Of a stretch of 64,000 bases of DNA, positions 1 to 11,479 are shown one piece after another. This DNA comes from Dipteris shenzhenensis. Lineage: Eukaryota; Polypodiophyta; Polypodiopsida; Gleicheniales. The stretch's first letter is position 1, and each line of letters starts with the position of its first letter. The position numbers and the translations under genes are program-made. Where the stretch lies: the NCBI GenBank assembly GCA_047967505.1, contig CM106541.1; one strand, given 5' to 3'. Below the pieces are notes generated by a model. The model ran no database searches. It saw only the letters and a list, made by a program, of their open reading frames with translations, and had not been told where the DNA came from.

Positions 1-26
1 AAGAAGCTCCGTACCCAAATGCAAAA

Positions 27-655
27 GTGGAGAAGGCTCATTTTCAGGCACTTCAACAATGGGTACAAAAGGAACAAGCTCAAGATCCAATCCATGACTT
101 GGCCCCACAAGGTATTGATATTGTACTCGAGCCTTTATTCCAACAACAGACTCCACAACATAATGTACCGCCACATCAACTTGAAGGAGTTGCACTCTCT
201 AGCATCCTGAGTTACCCTGTGTCAATGCCCATCGGAATCCTCCTACGAAATTGTCCCAATCTCTGGGAGAGTTTCAAAGGATGGATTAAACTCGCAAATC
301 CCCCTCCACCTATGAACGACATCGAAGATATCCCTGTGTGGATGGGTGAGAGAGATGACATATGCAACATTATTGTACCTTTGATCCACAAGGCATATAA
401 TGAAGTCCAAGCCATAGTGGATGGTGGACCACATGTAAATGTCTTATCAAAGGAGCTCTACGATGAATGGGTCTCCCACCAATGCAAAAGGCTAATTTTA
501 ACATATGCCTTGCCAATGATTCACAGGCTAAACCCTTGGGAATAGTGAATGGTGTGTCAACAAAGGTCGCAAGAGTCTGCCTTTCCCTTCAATTGACAAT
601 CTTAGATCTCCCCAAAAAATCCTATCAAATCTTACTGGGACGTCCTTGGTTATGA
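27..655 (+). pseudogene. Retropepsin-like protease fragment of gypsy element
   Basis: The first frame (27-545) contains VQAIVDGGPHVNVLSKELYD, which resembles the active-site loop of retrotransposon aspartic proteases, here with Asp-Gly-Gly in place of the usual Asp-Ser/Thr-Gly. A second, overlapping frame (467-655) carries the C-terminal half and ends in ILLGRPWL, the usual flap/C-terminal signature of this protease. One frameshift near 480-545 separates the halves. The next codons already belong to the end of the RT/start of RNase H, so the RT has been deleted directly after the protease. Confidence 0.6.
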
Positions 656-661
656 GAAGCA

Positions 662-1170
662 TCAGTCCTCCATGAGTGCCTAGTCACAACACCCATCCTT
701 ATATCTCCCAATTGGGATATTGATTTTCATGTTCATACTGATGGATCCAAGTATGCAATTGGGAGTGTGCTTTGTCAACCTAGTGAACATAAGAAAGACT
801 ACCCATTCTACTTCCTAGTCATCGACAACTCAATGATGTAGAGATCAACTATACCACCACAGAAAGAGAATCCCTAGCAATGGTGTATAGTGTTAAAAAA
901 TTTTGGCACTATCTACTGGCAAATGATTTTGTCTTCTACACTGACCATCAAGCATTGCTTTATCTTGTGAACCGTCCATGTACAATAGGAAGAATAACCA
1001 GATGGCTCCTCTTGCTTCAAGAATTCAACTTCAAAATAGTGGTCCGCAAAGGTTCCCAACATTATATTGCTGATCACATGTCTTGTGTCAAGTTGGGAGA
1101 AGAAGCCACTGGAGTAGAAGACGACTTGCCAAATGCCACACTATTTCAGATAGATGCTATTCCAGATTAG
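662..1170 (+). pseudogene. RT C-terminus and RNase H remnant (gypsy)
   Basis: The stretch from 662 reads as the last residues of a Ty3 RT thumb followed by RNase H: PILISPNWDIDFHVHTDGSK and AIGSVLCQP, then after a frameshift near 830 ERESLAMVYSVKKFWHYL, FYTDHQALLYLVN and RITRWLLLLQEF. These are the hallmark strings of the plant gypsy RNase H, including the DHQAL and RWLLLLQEF blocks. The first catalytic Asp (HTDGS) and the TDH motif are present. The reading frame is interrupted, so no enzyme is made. Confidence 0.75.
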
Positions 1171-1194
1171 TGTGGAGATATCATTGCGTACTTA

Positions 1195-2540
1195 ATGGTA
1201 GGAAGACCACCCCCTGAAATGAAAGAAGTAGATGCTAGAAAACCAATTTTAAAGGCTGCACCATATCAACTCATTGCAGGACAACTATACAAGATGGGCA
1301 AGGACCATGTATTAAGAAGATGTGTAATGCCTCATGAGATCATGCCAATCCTGAGTGAAGTCCATGAAGGCATTGCAAGAGGACACTTCCAAGGGTAAGC
1401 CACAGCAAGAAAAGTCCTCCTCGCAGGCTACTAATGGCCAACACTATGGGCAGATGCCTATGAATATGTAAAAGGCTGTGATGTATGCCAATAGACTACT
1501 AAACCATAACACAAAGAATTCAATCCCCTAACAATAGTTGTAGCACAAAAACCATTTGAAAAATGGGGGATTGACTATGTGGGTCCCATCCATCCAGCAA
1601 CAAAAGGAACACAGGCATGCTACATCATTGTGGCCAATTTACAAAATGGGCTGAAGCTAAAGCAGTGTGAAAGGCAGATGCTAGAAGCATAGTAAGATTC
1701 TTATACGAGAATGTGATCACCTGATTTGGGTGCCCCATTGAAATTGTGTCGGATAGAGGCACACATTTTGTCAATGGGGTAATCTAAGAACTCTTGTCTG
1801 GCTTTATGGTAATCCATAGAAAAAGCACTCCCTACTACCCCCAAGGAAATGGACAGCAGGCCAAATCCACCAACAAAATATTATGCATTATCTTCACCAA
1901 GGTAGTAGAACCACAGTGTTCTGATTGGGTAGAGAAACTGAATGCAGCCTTATGGGCATACAGAACCACACTTAAGGTCAGTACAGGGAACACACATTTT
2001 CAGTTGGTGTACGGCCTTGAAGCTGTGGTCCCACTAGAATTTGTAATACCAAGCCTATGTATAGCAGTACAGGAATGCATGGGAGACCATGAATCCTTGA
2101 AAGAAAGAATCTATCAGTTGGAGAAGCGTACAGAGACAAGACTAGTCACCTACCATGCCATGACAATGAAAAAACGCAGAAGAAAGGCATGGTTTGACAG
2201 AAATCTTAAAGCTAAATACATCAAGAAAGGTGACTTGGTCCTATTAAACAATGCCAAAGTACACAGGGAAACTAAAGTATCTAGGTCAAGGACCATACCG
2301 AGTAAGAAAGATGAATCCCATCAGAGTTGTGCTACTAGAAACATTGGATGGAGTCCAATTCAACACAATAGTAAATGGGAGCCGACTGAAGTGCTACTAC
2401 TTCAACATGCAAGCCATCCCTAACAAAAATGAAGATTTGGGAAACCCAAGTCTTCCTTACTTAGGATTAGATTGTATCAAGAGCACTCACTTGCATATGT
2501 ACATCTTTGCACATATAGGTAGCATCAATCGATTTTAACC
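1195..2540 (+). pseudogene. Integrase remnant (gypsy)
   Basis: The zinc-binding part is seen as HEGIARGHFQG and KGCDVCQ, followed by the core strand WGIDYVGPIHPA (first catalytic Asp), IVSDRGTHFVNG near 1745 (second Asp) and PYYPQGNGQQAKSTNK near 1840. In the last motif the catalytic Glu is replaced by Lys (codon 1863-1865). A C-terminal region (KGDLVLLNNAKV, GPYRVRKMNPIRVVLLETLD, NGSRLKCYYFN) is spread over two frames. Stops occur in the zinc domain and after IIVAN, so it is a pseudogene. It continues the RNase H upstream. Confidence 0.75.
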
Positions 2541-2830
2541 TAGGGCTCAGAAGTGATGCCTGAGTTCTAGCTGCCCAATGAAATCCCAGCAACAAAAAAA
2601 AAGCATTTAGTTAGTCCCTACCTAACTCCTAGGTCACGTGCACTCACACGCTTTCACTTAGACACATAGATGATTGCATGAATAATTGTGCCACACACTT
2701 TCATTCCACAATCTCAAAACATGTATAAAAATAAGATCTCTCACAAACAAACACAAAGTTCATACCTGCATGCCAACTAATCTAATGATTAATGGTACAC
2801 CACATGCACATGGATGTAGGTTCAAAAAAA

Positions 2831-5154
2831 ATGCCGCCACTAAAGAGGATGCATAGAAAGAGCCCATCACCTCAACCACGAGACCCCCTCCAGAGTTTGC
2901 AGCCATCTACATCCTCTCAACCACGTCGACCATAGGCATTTGTGGTCCAGAGCGATAGCTCCAAGGAGGATTCAATGCATGACTAAGAAGAACAAATGTC
3001 ACCCCAGTCACCACAGGCCTACACAACCATTGATGGGGCCCAGTCACTAGAACTTGTGTGGCCACCTACATCGACTGATGCTCTTTCCAAGGAAGCAACA
3101 TCTTACTTAGAGCAAAGGGGTCTAGGTAGTTTGCATGAGAGCCTATAATCCTTGGAGGACAGTACAATGATCGCATACATCAGGGACTTTCTCCATTCTT
3201 ACCACTCCAGCAATGCACAGGTTGGCAAGTATGGTACCATCACTGTACATCAGAGCCCACTCAACATTATCCTCGACAATACAGTCATTCAAAGAGGTTT
3301 CTCACTCCCAACACAAGGTGCCAAATACCCTACACGATGTGCTGATGCAAAATTTCTTGAAGTATAGCCTCTCCTCACCAAGGGCACACTGATCCATAGG
3401 GACGACATATTACTTCGTACTATCCTTAACCATCACCTCAGGGAAGCAGCACAATTCCTATCCACAATCTTGGGGGTTAAGTGTGGCAAGAATCAATCCC
3501 TTCCACTCAGCACATTTGTTTTACTGAGTAGGAAGCTAGGATCCATCAGCACTTAGTTATCTTCTTTTCAAAAAAACTAGATGGTTCATCAGGCCAAAAA
3601 TGTAAAATTCCACACTTATTGGCTATAATCATCAAAAAAGAGCTACAAGAATGAGAAATGGCTCTACCCCAGTCACCAAAACCAATTGAGGAGTTAGTCA
3701 TTCCCTTCTCACCTAGTATGGGAGCCATCACCAACTTCTCCTACTATCACATTGGCGAGTGTAGATGACTTAGAAGAAATACCTATTCTGGAGGTCGGAA
3801 TTGAGGAATTGCCCTACAAGATGCTATAGCTCGGTGCGCAACTGCGGCCAATATATCTCCAACAATAGCAGCAACAACCAGAGCATGAGGAAAGATCGAT
3901 TGTACACGTGATTGATATACCATTGGAACAACCTCCCACAAGTACTACAGAATCATCAGGATGGCTACATGGGCACCACTTGTATCAGTAGTATCACCAG
4001 TCCTCGTCACCGTCTATCATTCTCCAACATCAAGCTAGCCAAATGTCTGAACTATTCACTAGCTTGGCCAAGGAGGAACATGCAAGACAATTGGACAGAT
4101 AGACTGCAACAAAAATAGAAGACCAATTCCAAGCAATCACCATAGAGGTCAATGCACTTCGGGCAGAGATAGATGAGAAGGAGGTAGAAGAAGTGTGCAT
4201 GAACCAAGCTCTCCAAGCTCAAGAGAAGGTAGTGAGGGATGTAACCTCCAACCTCCACCAAAGTCAAACACAGTTGACAGCATGAGCAGTACAAGCGACG
4301 GCAATCCTACAAACCTACTATAACTCCTTGACCTCTGCACATGCTCAGCAGATGGAGGTAGTGGCACAAGCTTTCATAAAGACGAAGAGCTCCAGGATTG
4401 CAAAGACAAGCTTGAAGACATGAAACAATCTTTGGTAGTACGTGTCTTTAGCATTGACGAGCTTACAAGAGAATGCAGAATCTTAAAGGACCAACTTGCT
4501 ACCGCTAAAGAGGCCAGCACTTCACAAGCACAAGTCTTGGACCAATGGTCCAATACCACTGAAGACATTCCTCAATAGGCAAAGGTCACCTTGCAAATGA
4601 GAAAGCTTAAGGAGGCATATACAACCATCTACTAGAAATACAAAGAAAAAATGAATGAGATGCACTCCCAAAAGATAATCATCTCCAAGCTTGAACTCCA
4701 ATTGCTAGTGCACAACAATGAGGCAATGGAAAACAACACCAATGAAGCTACACTACAATGCACAACGGTGGTGTACCAAGAGCTTGTGGCTGCTCTACAA
4801 GTGGAAGATCACCTCAACGTACGCGTGCTTATCCAATGGAAGCAACTCCAAATTAGGATCATATCCGCTCATCCAACAATCAAATGGGAACGTTCCATAG
4901 GGACCAAAACTCTACGCATAATTTGCCGAGACTTGTCCGAAGATGAGAAAAATATCTTCTGCGTGTCTACACATGCTAGGTTTATAGCACTCAGGATGGA
5001 TGCTTTCATTGCTTATGTATGCCTCATGGGTAGTGCTCCCCTCAGGGTTATTGCTGGTTTGTTGCCATTGCTACAAAGGCCATCACTATTATTTGCAAGG
5101 CATGACATAACCAACATCCCACCCATGCAGTTGATGATAAGTGTCGGAAGATGA
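2831..5154 (+). pseudogene. Unrecognised 3' ORF A of gypsy element, coiled-coil
   Basis: After a roughly 290-bp gap following the integrase, an open region begins with ATG at 2831 and a basic, Ser/Pro-rich N-terminus (MPPLKRMHRKSPSPQP). It continues with scattered stops to 5154. Between about 4030 and 4650 the reading is heptad-rich and charged (QFQAITIEVNALRAEIDEKE, ELQDCKDKLEDMKQSL), typical of a coiled coil. The last part (4651-5154) is a 167-codon open frame. Two of the interruptions near 4576 and 4633 are TAG. I do not recognise a family. Its position between integrase and polypurine tract suggests an accessory, env-position ORF, but an inserted gag-like gene is equally possible. Confidence 0.4.
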
Positions 5155-5338
5155 CAGGGCCTATCTCACATCCAACTTCCCATATCTAACCACTCTCTCT
5201 GCTAACCTCATAACCTCATTACCCTTGCTGCTACCACCCTCTTAACCTTCCCCGAGCTCCATCCTAACATCCATTCCCTCCATCATCTCTTTGCTCATGC
5301 CTCTCACCATTTTCAACTAACCCAACAGTCACAAACTT

Positions 5339-6395
5339 ATGAACTCCTCGCACCCTAGCTTCTTCCCTTCCCTTGCTAATCCTACCCTCGAGGATTACCA
5401 AGCTGCTCAAACCATTTGCCTAGTTCTTCCCCCCCTCCCCTCTGCTCCCCCTTTCACAAATAATACTCTTCCATATTTCTCCCCCATGTCCCCAGATTCT
5501 CTCCCTGCCCCGTCATCACGTCCGACACTACTTGTGCTTCCATCAGCAGAAAATGACACAGTATTTGATTTTGAATATCAAGATCCTGATAATCCAATTC
5601 ACACTCCCATGCCAAGTTCCAATGATGGGTATGATTTTGATGAGATACCACTTCCCAGTAACCCCATCAAGGAATTTTGGAGCAAATATCCTGATATGAA
5701 AACTCGAGGTGGATGGACCTTGGATAACTTTCAACCTTTGTCAGCATCAAATTAGTGAAGGTTGGATAAGCAAGTTGGATCCACAACCTGATTGGTGTTG
5801 TCCCAAGCTCTTTGATGTAATCTTCTTGAAAGAGTACCTACATGCACCTCCATGTCTCAGAACCCATCTCAAGTTCTATGCACTTCCACGACGTAAAAAA
5901 TGGAAAGCCAACATACACACTTTGGATGAAGGTCGCACCATTAATTGGCCAATGATCGAACCATACTCTAGTGTAGAATGGAATATCCAAGGCACAATGA
6001 TCTGAACACTTCAGCAGCATGAGCAAATAATACGCAGCAACATTGATCGATTCCTTTGCCTAAGTGCTATCTTCTGCAAAACATTGGAACACATTTTGGA
6101 AGTCCCATGTTACCTCGATAGCCATTTGCCTCCACTCAGTTTCAATCCCAATGAATGGGTCGATGCTCATATTACAAGCCAGACTCTATCAAAGAGTGAT
6201 CTTCTTAGAAGCACGCCACATATCTGTGTTCAAACAAATAGTGGATACAGGCTACTTGAAAACTGAGCAAAAATTGCATGGTGCCAAGGCTTTAAAGTTT
6301 ACAGCAGGATCGAATGGCACGACACAAGTTCCACAGCCCCACTGGACTAAAGACATGGCAACCCAGCTACGTGCTCGCAATAAGCCATAACCCGA
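5339..6395 (+). pseudogene. Unrecognised 3' ORF B of gypsy element
   Basis: An ATG at 5339 opens 138 codons with a Pro/Ser-rich, acidic N-terminus (NDTVFDFEYQDPDN). Coding-like sequence then continues in another frame to 6005 (EGWISKLDPQPDWCCPKLFD, FYALPRRKKWKANIHTLDEG) and on to about 6270 (HILEVPCYLDSHLPPLSFNP). At least one frameshift (about 5740) and a TGA at about 6003 break it. No family is recognised. It lies directly behind ORF A and upstream of the element's non-coding 3' part, so it is probably part of the same element. Confidence 0.35.
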
Positions 6396-6534
6396 GGACA
6401 GGTAATAAAATGGATCTGGGAGTATGTTCTCTGTGCCAACATGGACTTAGGTAGTACAGAATGTGTGTGTAGAGTAGCAGCAAAGCTCCGCTTGTACTTG
6501 CATAAGGCTAGAAATAATCCCTCTTAGAAATCCA

Positions 6535-6725
6535 ACTTGCATGTTCTACATGATGCAACTCCTACATGCAACTTCTACATGCGATTCCTACATGCGAGTT
6601 CTACATGGAACTCCTACATGCAACATGCAACATGTGAGTTCTACATGCAACTTGCAACTTCCACATGCAACCTCTATATGCAAGTTCTACATGCAGAGAG
6701 AGAATGTGTTACAATTCTTACATGT
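6535..6725. repeat. Minisatellite based on CTACATGCAA
   Basis: A 13-16 bp unit of the form TCCTACATGCAACT is repeated about a dozen times with small changes (ATGCAA, ATGCGA, ATGTGA, ATGGAA variants). The array ends just before a TATA-like AACTTATATAAATACC at 6733-6748. It lies in the non-coding 3' interior of the gypsy element. Confidence 0.8.
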
Positions 6726-7477
6726 AGAGAGAGAAGCTCTCCAACTTATATAAATACCCCATAATGGAATGAAGCCCACACTATTTGGGGAATTATGTTG
6801 AGTTCTACTTTGGTATTCCAAGCAATTGTCTCAAGTGTCCATGCTTCCTTGCACTCCCTTGAACCTCTTCTAAACTCTGGAACCTCTTTCTAAACCTTGG
6901 AACCTCCTTCTAAACCCTGAACTTCCCTCTAACCCTTAAACTCCTCCTAAACCCCTCAACTCCCAATGAAGGCGAAAGCCTTCATTACCTCAACCATGAT
7001 GATGCACGATCCTTTTACACATGCATGCACTATGTTTGCTTACCACACTTAAGCCTACGTCTCTCACCGGAATAAGACTCGAGGTCCTAAGCTACACGTA
7101 TACTACAAATGACAACAACCCTGATATATCTGTACGTGACAAAAAGCCTTAGAGCCCTGCATACTAAGAATACCTTGCTCTTCTTGTAGAAGCCATGGGA
7201 AAGAGCCAACACTTACTGAGAAATTTGGCATCTGTCATCAAGAAAGCTACACAAGAATCAGCCACACAAGTAATGCCCATCACAATGGAAGTCCCACAAG
7301 AACCTTCCAATGTGATAAACAATTATCTTCATCCCTGACAACTTTCTCAGCTGAAACTTGGGCTCAACAAAAGCAAAAGATCTCTGAAACATTGTGATCC
7401 TACTCACATTTGATATATAGGACATATATCACTTGATTATGATGAGTATCATAGAAGTGGTACATGTGGGGGACCGG

Positions 7478-7649
7478 AATGTTCAATGGTGTAACACTGA
7501 CAACAAGAAACATGCCAATAATAGATCCACAAGAACCTGCTCCTAAAAATGGAGTAGCTCCACAATGTTCAATGGTGTAACATTGACAACAAGAAACATG
7601 CCAACAATAGATCCACAAGAACCTGCTCCTAAAAATGGAGTAGCTCCAC
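7478..7649. repeat. 86-bp tandem duplication (two copies)
   Basis: The unit starting AATGTTCAATGGTGTAAC at 7478 recurs at 7564 with only a few changes (ACACTG/ACATTG, CCAATAATAG/CCAACAATAG). The period is 86 bp and the copies are head to tail. The high identity shows a recent duplication within an old element. Confidence 0.9.
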
Positions 7650-9062
7650 AAGAACCTACTGCTGCAATCAAGGATCTCAAAGAACTTCAAGCAAAGTTGC
7701 TGCCAATGCGATGACAACTGCTCGCCAAAACAAAGATCTCCAATAATGTCTTAGAAATTATCCTTCAAAGTGATTATCAGACATACTCTAAGTGTCTACA
7801 AAATGATGTTCTTACTAGGTCTGGATCACAATTGGTCAATATGTCACTACACTCACCTTCTGATGTACTCATATGTACTAAGGCCATTTAGGTGAATAGT
7901 AACTCAGTTCTGAGTGCTAGGTCTAGGTGTGTCCATAAAGAGCACTCAAGTTACAACATGTGGAAGTCCAACCTCTCTACTCACATGTGGAAGTCCTAGG
8001 TTGAAATAGGACTAGGTGAAAATAGGCAGCAGTCCTCAGCACGACACACTCAGCAAATCAAAACTACATTAGCCCAAGGGCTCCTGTTTGGGAAGATAAG
8101 CTACAAACACTATGGAAACTCAATACACCAATCAACATCAACAACAAATCCCATCAGTAGAGCCAAAACAGAACAAGGCACTGACTTATGCCTAAGTTAT
8201 CAGGGTCTTGCATTTGAGCTCACACATGGACTGACAAGTGGTTCTCCACAAGCAGCTCTCGAGGATGCATTCAACTCCAGGGTGAAGGTGATTACACCAA
8301 TATGGGTTTGGATGAGTTTCTTGTGACCCACATTCCTTTACTAATATCACCATTAATTATCTAACTTCTACTCATCCTCTTTTCTTTATTTTTCTTTTCT
8401 TTTCTTTCAGTTCTAGCTTAGAAGCCTTTCCCCTTTCTATAAACCTCTTCAGCCATAGTCCTCATTTTGGGGGTTTGTATGGTGTATTATTAGATGCCTC
8501 TCGATTTGATGACTCAGAAAAAAAGTTCTAGAGGGTGCCACAACCTTATTGGGCTCAAATAGCTCTCAAATACATCCAAGCAAAGCCCTCAATGAAATGG
8601 AATTAAAAGAAACTTTAATGTAGAGAAGCAAGACAAAATGTAATGCACAACTCCAAATGTTCAAACATGGCATGACAACGACATAGTCTGACGAGAATCC
8701 ATTAGAATTCCTACTCAAATCAAATATGGGACTTAAGAGGAGCATGAGAATGCACTTTACTTACTCTGCTAACACTAACACCACTATGATCTTACATCAA
8801 TCCCTACTAACACCTTCTTCCTAAATAACTTACCCCTTAGATTTTTCTTTTTCTTATTCCTTCTTTGAATGGTCACAAGTACTCACCTCGGCTCACTCAA
8901 ACCCTGAGGTGCTAGTTCCAGAAGAATCACTCATCTGTACTTCCAGCAAACATTCCATAACAAGGAACAACTACTTTGCACAAGAAAGACTACTTTGCAT
9001 GATCTTCATTGACAACTCCAACAACCATGAACATTGCACAATCTAGAGGATTAGATCGAGAT

Positions 9063-9076
9063 CAGAAAGGGGGGCA
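9063..9076 (+). other. Polypurine tract of gypsy element
   Basis: The purine run AGAAAGGGGGGCA sits immediately before a TG dinucleotide that opens TGTTAACGGATTGG. This is the usual PPT-LTR junction, where plus-strand DNA synthesis is primed, and it fixes the 5' end of the following LTR. Confidence 0.7.
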
Positions 9077-9731
9077 TGTTAACGGATTGGTTATTTAACA
9101 ATATGCCACCACTGGTTAAGTGATGTGATTTGATGCACAGTGGCAAGTCCATAGAGCCAAGATTGTGTCTTGGAGCTAGATGGGCCCAAGAGGATGGTAA
9201 AAGAATGAGAAGAGAGAGTGGTATAAAGAGATTAGGGTTGGCACTCCCTTCAAAGGTGACTTGTATAAAAGGCCAAATGGTTGACTTTGGTCTTCAGAAT
9301 CGCAAACGGTTGGGTAATTACTGGGAGGTTATGGATAGTCTCTACCATAAATTGGTAAAAGTGGTACTCTCCATCCTCATGCATGCAACTTGTTGTGCTC
9401 GTTGCTTTATTGTAATTGGCCATAAATTTGACATCCTGTCAGAGGTTGAGATGGCAGAGGAACTTGTCCGCTACTGTTTGCAATCTAATTGATCTAACAT
9501 AGGGCACCACCATGGGGTCTTGAAGTGCCTGTTATGCCACTGCATTGTTAGAGTACATTCTGTAATTTTTTATGTTTTGCACCTAATCTCTGTGAGTGCC
9601 AACACCACGCCCTGTAGTTGTTCGAGCCACTCCTGACCGACGAGAGGAAGAACCTTGTGACTTGTACTACATGCTTTGAGAAGTTATTGACTTTTTTTGT
9701 ATCCTAGATTCTACATTTACGGTTGTATGCA
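9077..9731 (+). repeat. 3' LTR of gypsy element (3' end approximate)
   Basis: The LTR opens with TGTTAACG directly after the polypurine tract. It has a TATA box (TATAAAA, 9264-9270) about 190 bp in, as expected at the U3/R boundary. No second copy is in the window to define the end, so 9731 (a CA after GGTTGTATG) is a guess. A TTAACA at about 10279-10284 would be an alternative end, complementary to the opening TGTTAA. Confidence 0.5.
9264..9270 (+). promoter_or_regulatory. LTR TATA box
   Basis: TATAAAA in the context CTTGTATAAAAGGCC inside the LTR; it is the presumed core promoter for the element's transcript. Confidence 0.55.
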
Positions 9732-11479
9732 CAAGTTTGGAATACAAGCTCCCTCTTCTCTTTCAAGAGTGTCTTTGGGTGTTATCTTGGCTCCTTCGTA
9801 GTGCCTTTGTGTTTGCCACTCCATCCCCCTTCACTGTCTCTTCCCCTTCTCCTTCTCCCTCCCATCTCCCCTCCCTACTTCCCTCTCCCCCTTCCCTCTT
9901 TCTCTCGTGGAAACACACTGCTACAATCCGAAAGCTGCTTGTGTGACACAAGTGGATGGCTCGTGCTTGCATTGCTCTCACAAGGAAGTAGCTTAGAGTG
10001 GATGCTCCAATGACATCCCTTCAACATCCCCACGACACATGAGTCACCATCGAGACTACACATAAGTGCAATGCCCCACGACATTGGAATTCATTACAAC
10101 CATAATTCTTTGGTGCTAATGTCATAATACACATAAAATGCCAAAAAATTTAATGATTTCAAGATATATAGCATAAGCTTTCAAGATGGCTCCATAATTT
10201 CAGTCAAGATGAAACTTTGCAATGAGGAGGTTCAATGGATCTTTCATGCATTGGCACCCCTGGAGTGGATTCTTCCTTTTTTAACATGTGCTTTTCAAAG
10301 TATGTTTCTTTATACCCTAAGCATCAATATGTCAATCATAAAATTACTATCATCATTATAGCTATGAAAAAATACATCAAAACAGCTTCAAGAAATGGTT
10401 GTCAATAGATATTTTGATGCTTTGGTACTATTGTAGGAACTTCACAATTCTAATTTTGAAGTTAATATCGATGGTATTGTTCATGAGTTTTTAAAACTGA
10501 AGTGAGGTGATGTGACACATCACAACACAATTGTTTTGCATGCTAGCTAAAAAGCTCAACTTCTACTGCCCTTTATTTTGCACATGCAAGCTCTCCTACA
10601 ATCTCTCCATCCCCTCAAGATCTCTCCCTTTCCTTTCCATCCTCTTTTAGCTTTCCCTTTCCCCCTCCATCCTCTCCCTTCCTCTCCATTCTCTCCATCC
10701 ATGCCATTTTGACCCAATTTCATCTTCAAGGCTTATAAGCCCTTACCTTGTATTAATTTCTTCATTGCACTCTCACTTGTATTGTTTCTTCATTCCACTT
10801 CTTTTGTAACATGTATGGAAGGGAAAACAAGTTTTAGGATGGGCACATGGATGCATTTGAAGGGAATAATGTACCTCTTGCTTGTTCTTGGTTTAGTTGT
10901 GTGTTTTTGCTCATTGCCTCACTCCTTCCCTTGGGGTTCTCATGGTTCTCATAAAACGCTATGTGTTTTTTTTTGTAGGCATCCAATCTCTCCAACTAAC
11001 TCAACTAGCATTCAAAGGCATTAATTCTTCTCATATATTCCCATGTAAGTATCAATGTCCATCCCCCTTTCCCTCTCCATCCTCTCCCTTTCCCTTTCCC
11101 CGCTCATTCCATCTTCCTTTATCCTCTTTCTCCATCTCCTTTCCATCCCCATCCTCACCCCTTCCCCCTCCTTTAATTCTTCCCCCTTCCTTCTCCCTGT
11201 CACCTCTTTGGAATCCAATGTACATTGTTAGTTTGTATATCTCCATCCCTTTCCCCTCTTTTTGCATTTCCCTCTCCTTCCTCTCCATTCCTTGTCTTTT
11301 CCTCTTGCTTTCCTTCTTTAAGCCTTCCCCCTTTCTTCCCCTTTCCCTTAGTTAGTCCTCCCGTTAGCAATTTTCCTTGCAGCTCTTTACGCATGGTTCT
11401 ATGCATTTTTAGAGGAGAACCCAACAAAGGTACATAATCTATTTTATATAATGGATGCTTATTGTGTGGTGTCAGGATC
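9732..11479. other. Pyrimidine-rich intergenic DNA, no gene
   Basis: Long runs of CCCTTC/CTCTCC type sequence occur at about 9820-9905, 10600-10700 and 11058-11350, with plainer AT-rich DNA between. Reading frames through these tracts are low-complexity Ser/Pro/Leu or, on the other strand, Arg/Glu/Gly, and are not credible genes. Confidence 0.5.

Larger units (their letters stand above)
6396..9062 (+). other. Non-coding 3' interior of gypsy element
   Basis: No gene is supported here. The stretch lies between ORF B and the polypurine tract. It contains a minisatellite at 6535-6725, a run of AACCTC-TTCTAAAC-like degenerate repeats around 6850-6960, and an 86-bp tandem duplication at 7478-7649. 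The rest is AT-rich with no readable domain on either strand. Confidence 0.4.
1..9731 (+). mobile_element. Degenerate Ty3/gypsy element, left end outside window
   Basis: The order protease, RNase H, integrase, two long 3' ORFs, a non-coding repeat-rich stretch, a polypurine tract and an LTR reads as one + strand LTR retrotransposon. Gag, the 5' LTR and the reverse transcriptase core are missing. The gag and 5' LTR would lie left of the window, while the RT is lost by internal deletion near 655. A long coding region after integrase is known from the Tat/Athila lineage, so I place it there by inference. Frames are broken by many stops and shifts, so the copy is dead. The right end is approximate. 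Confidence 0.65.

Noticed and set aside
6535-6725. Possible CRISPR-like or satellite array
   Set aside because: Units are short, degenerate and contiguous without spacers; it is a minisatellite in a plant retroelement.
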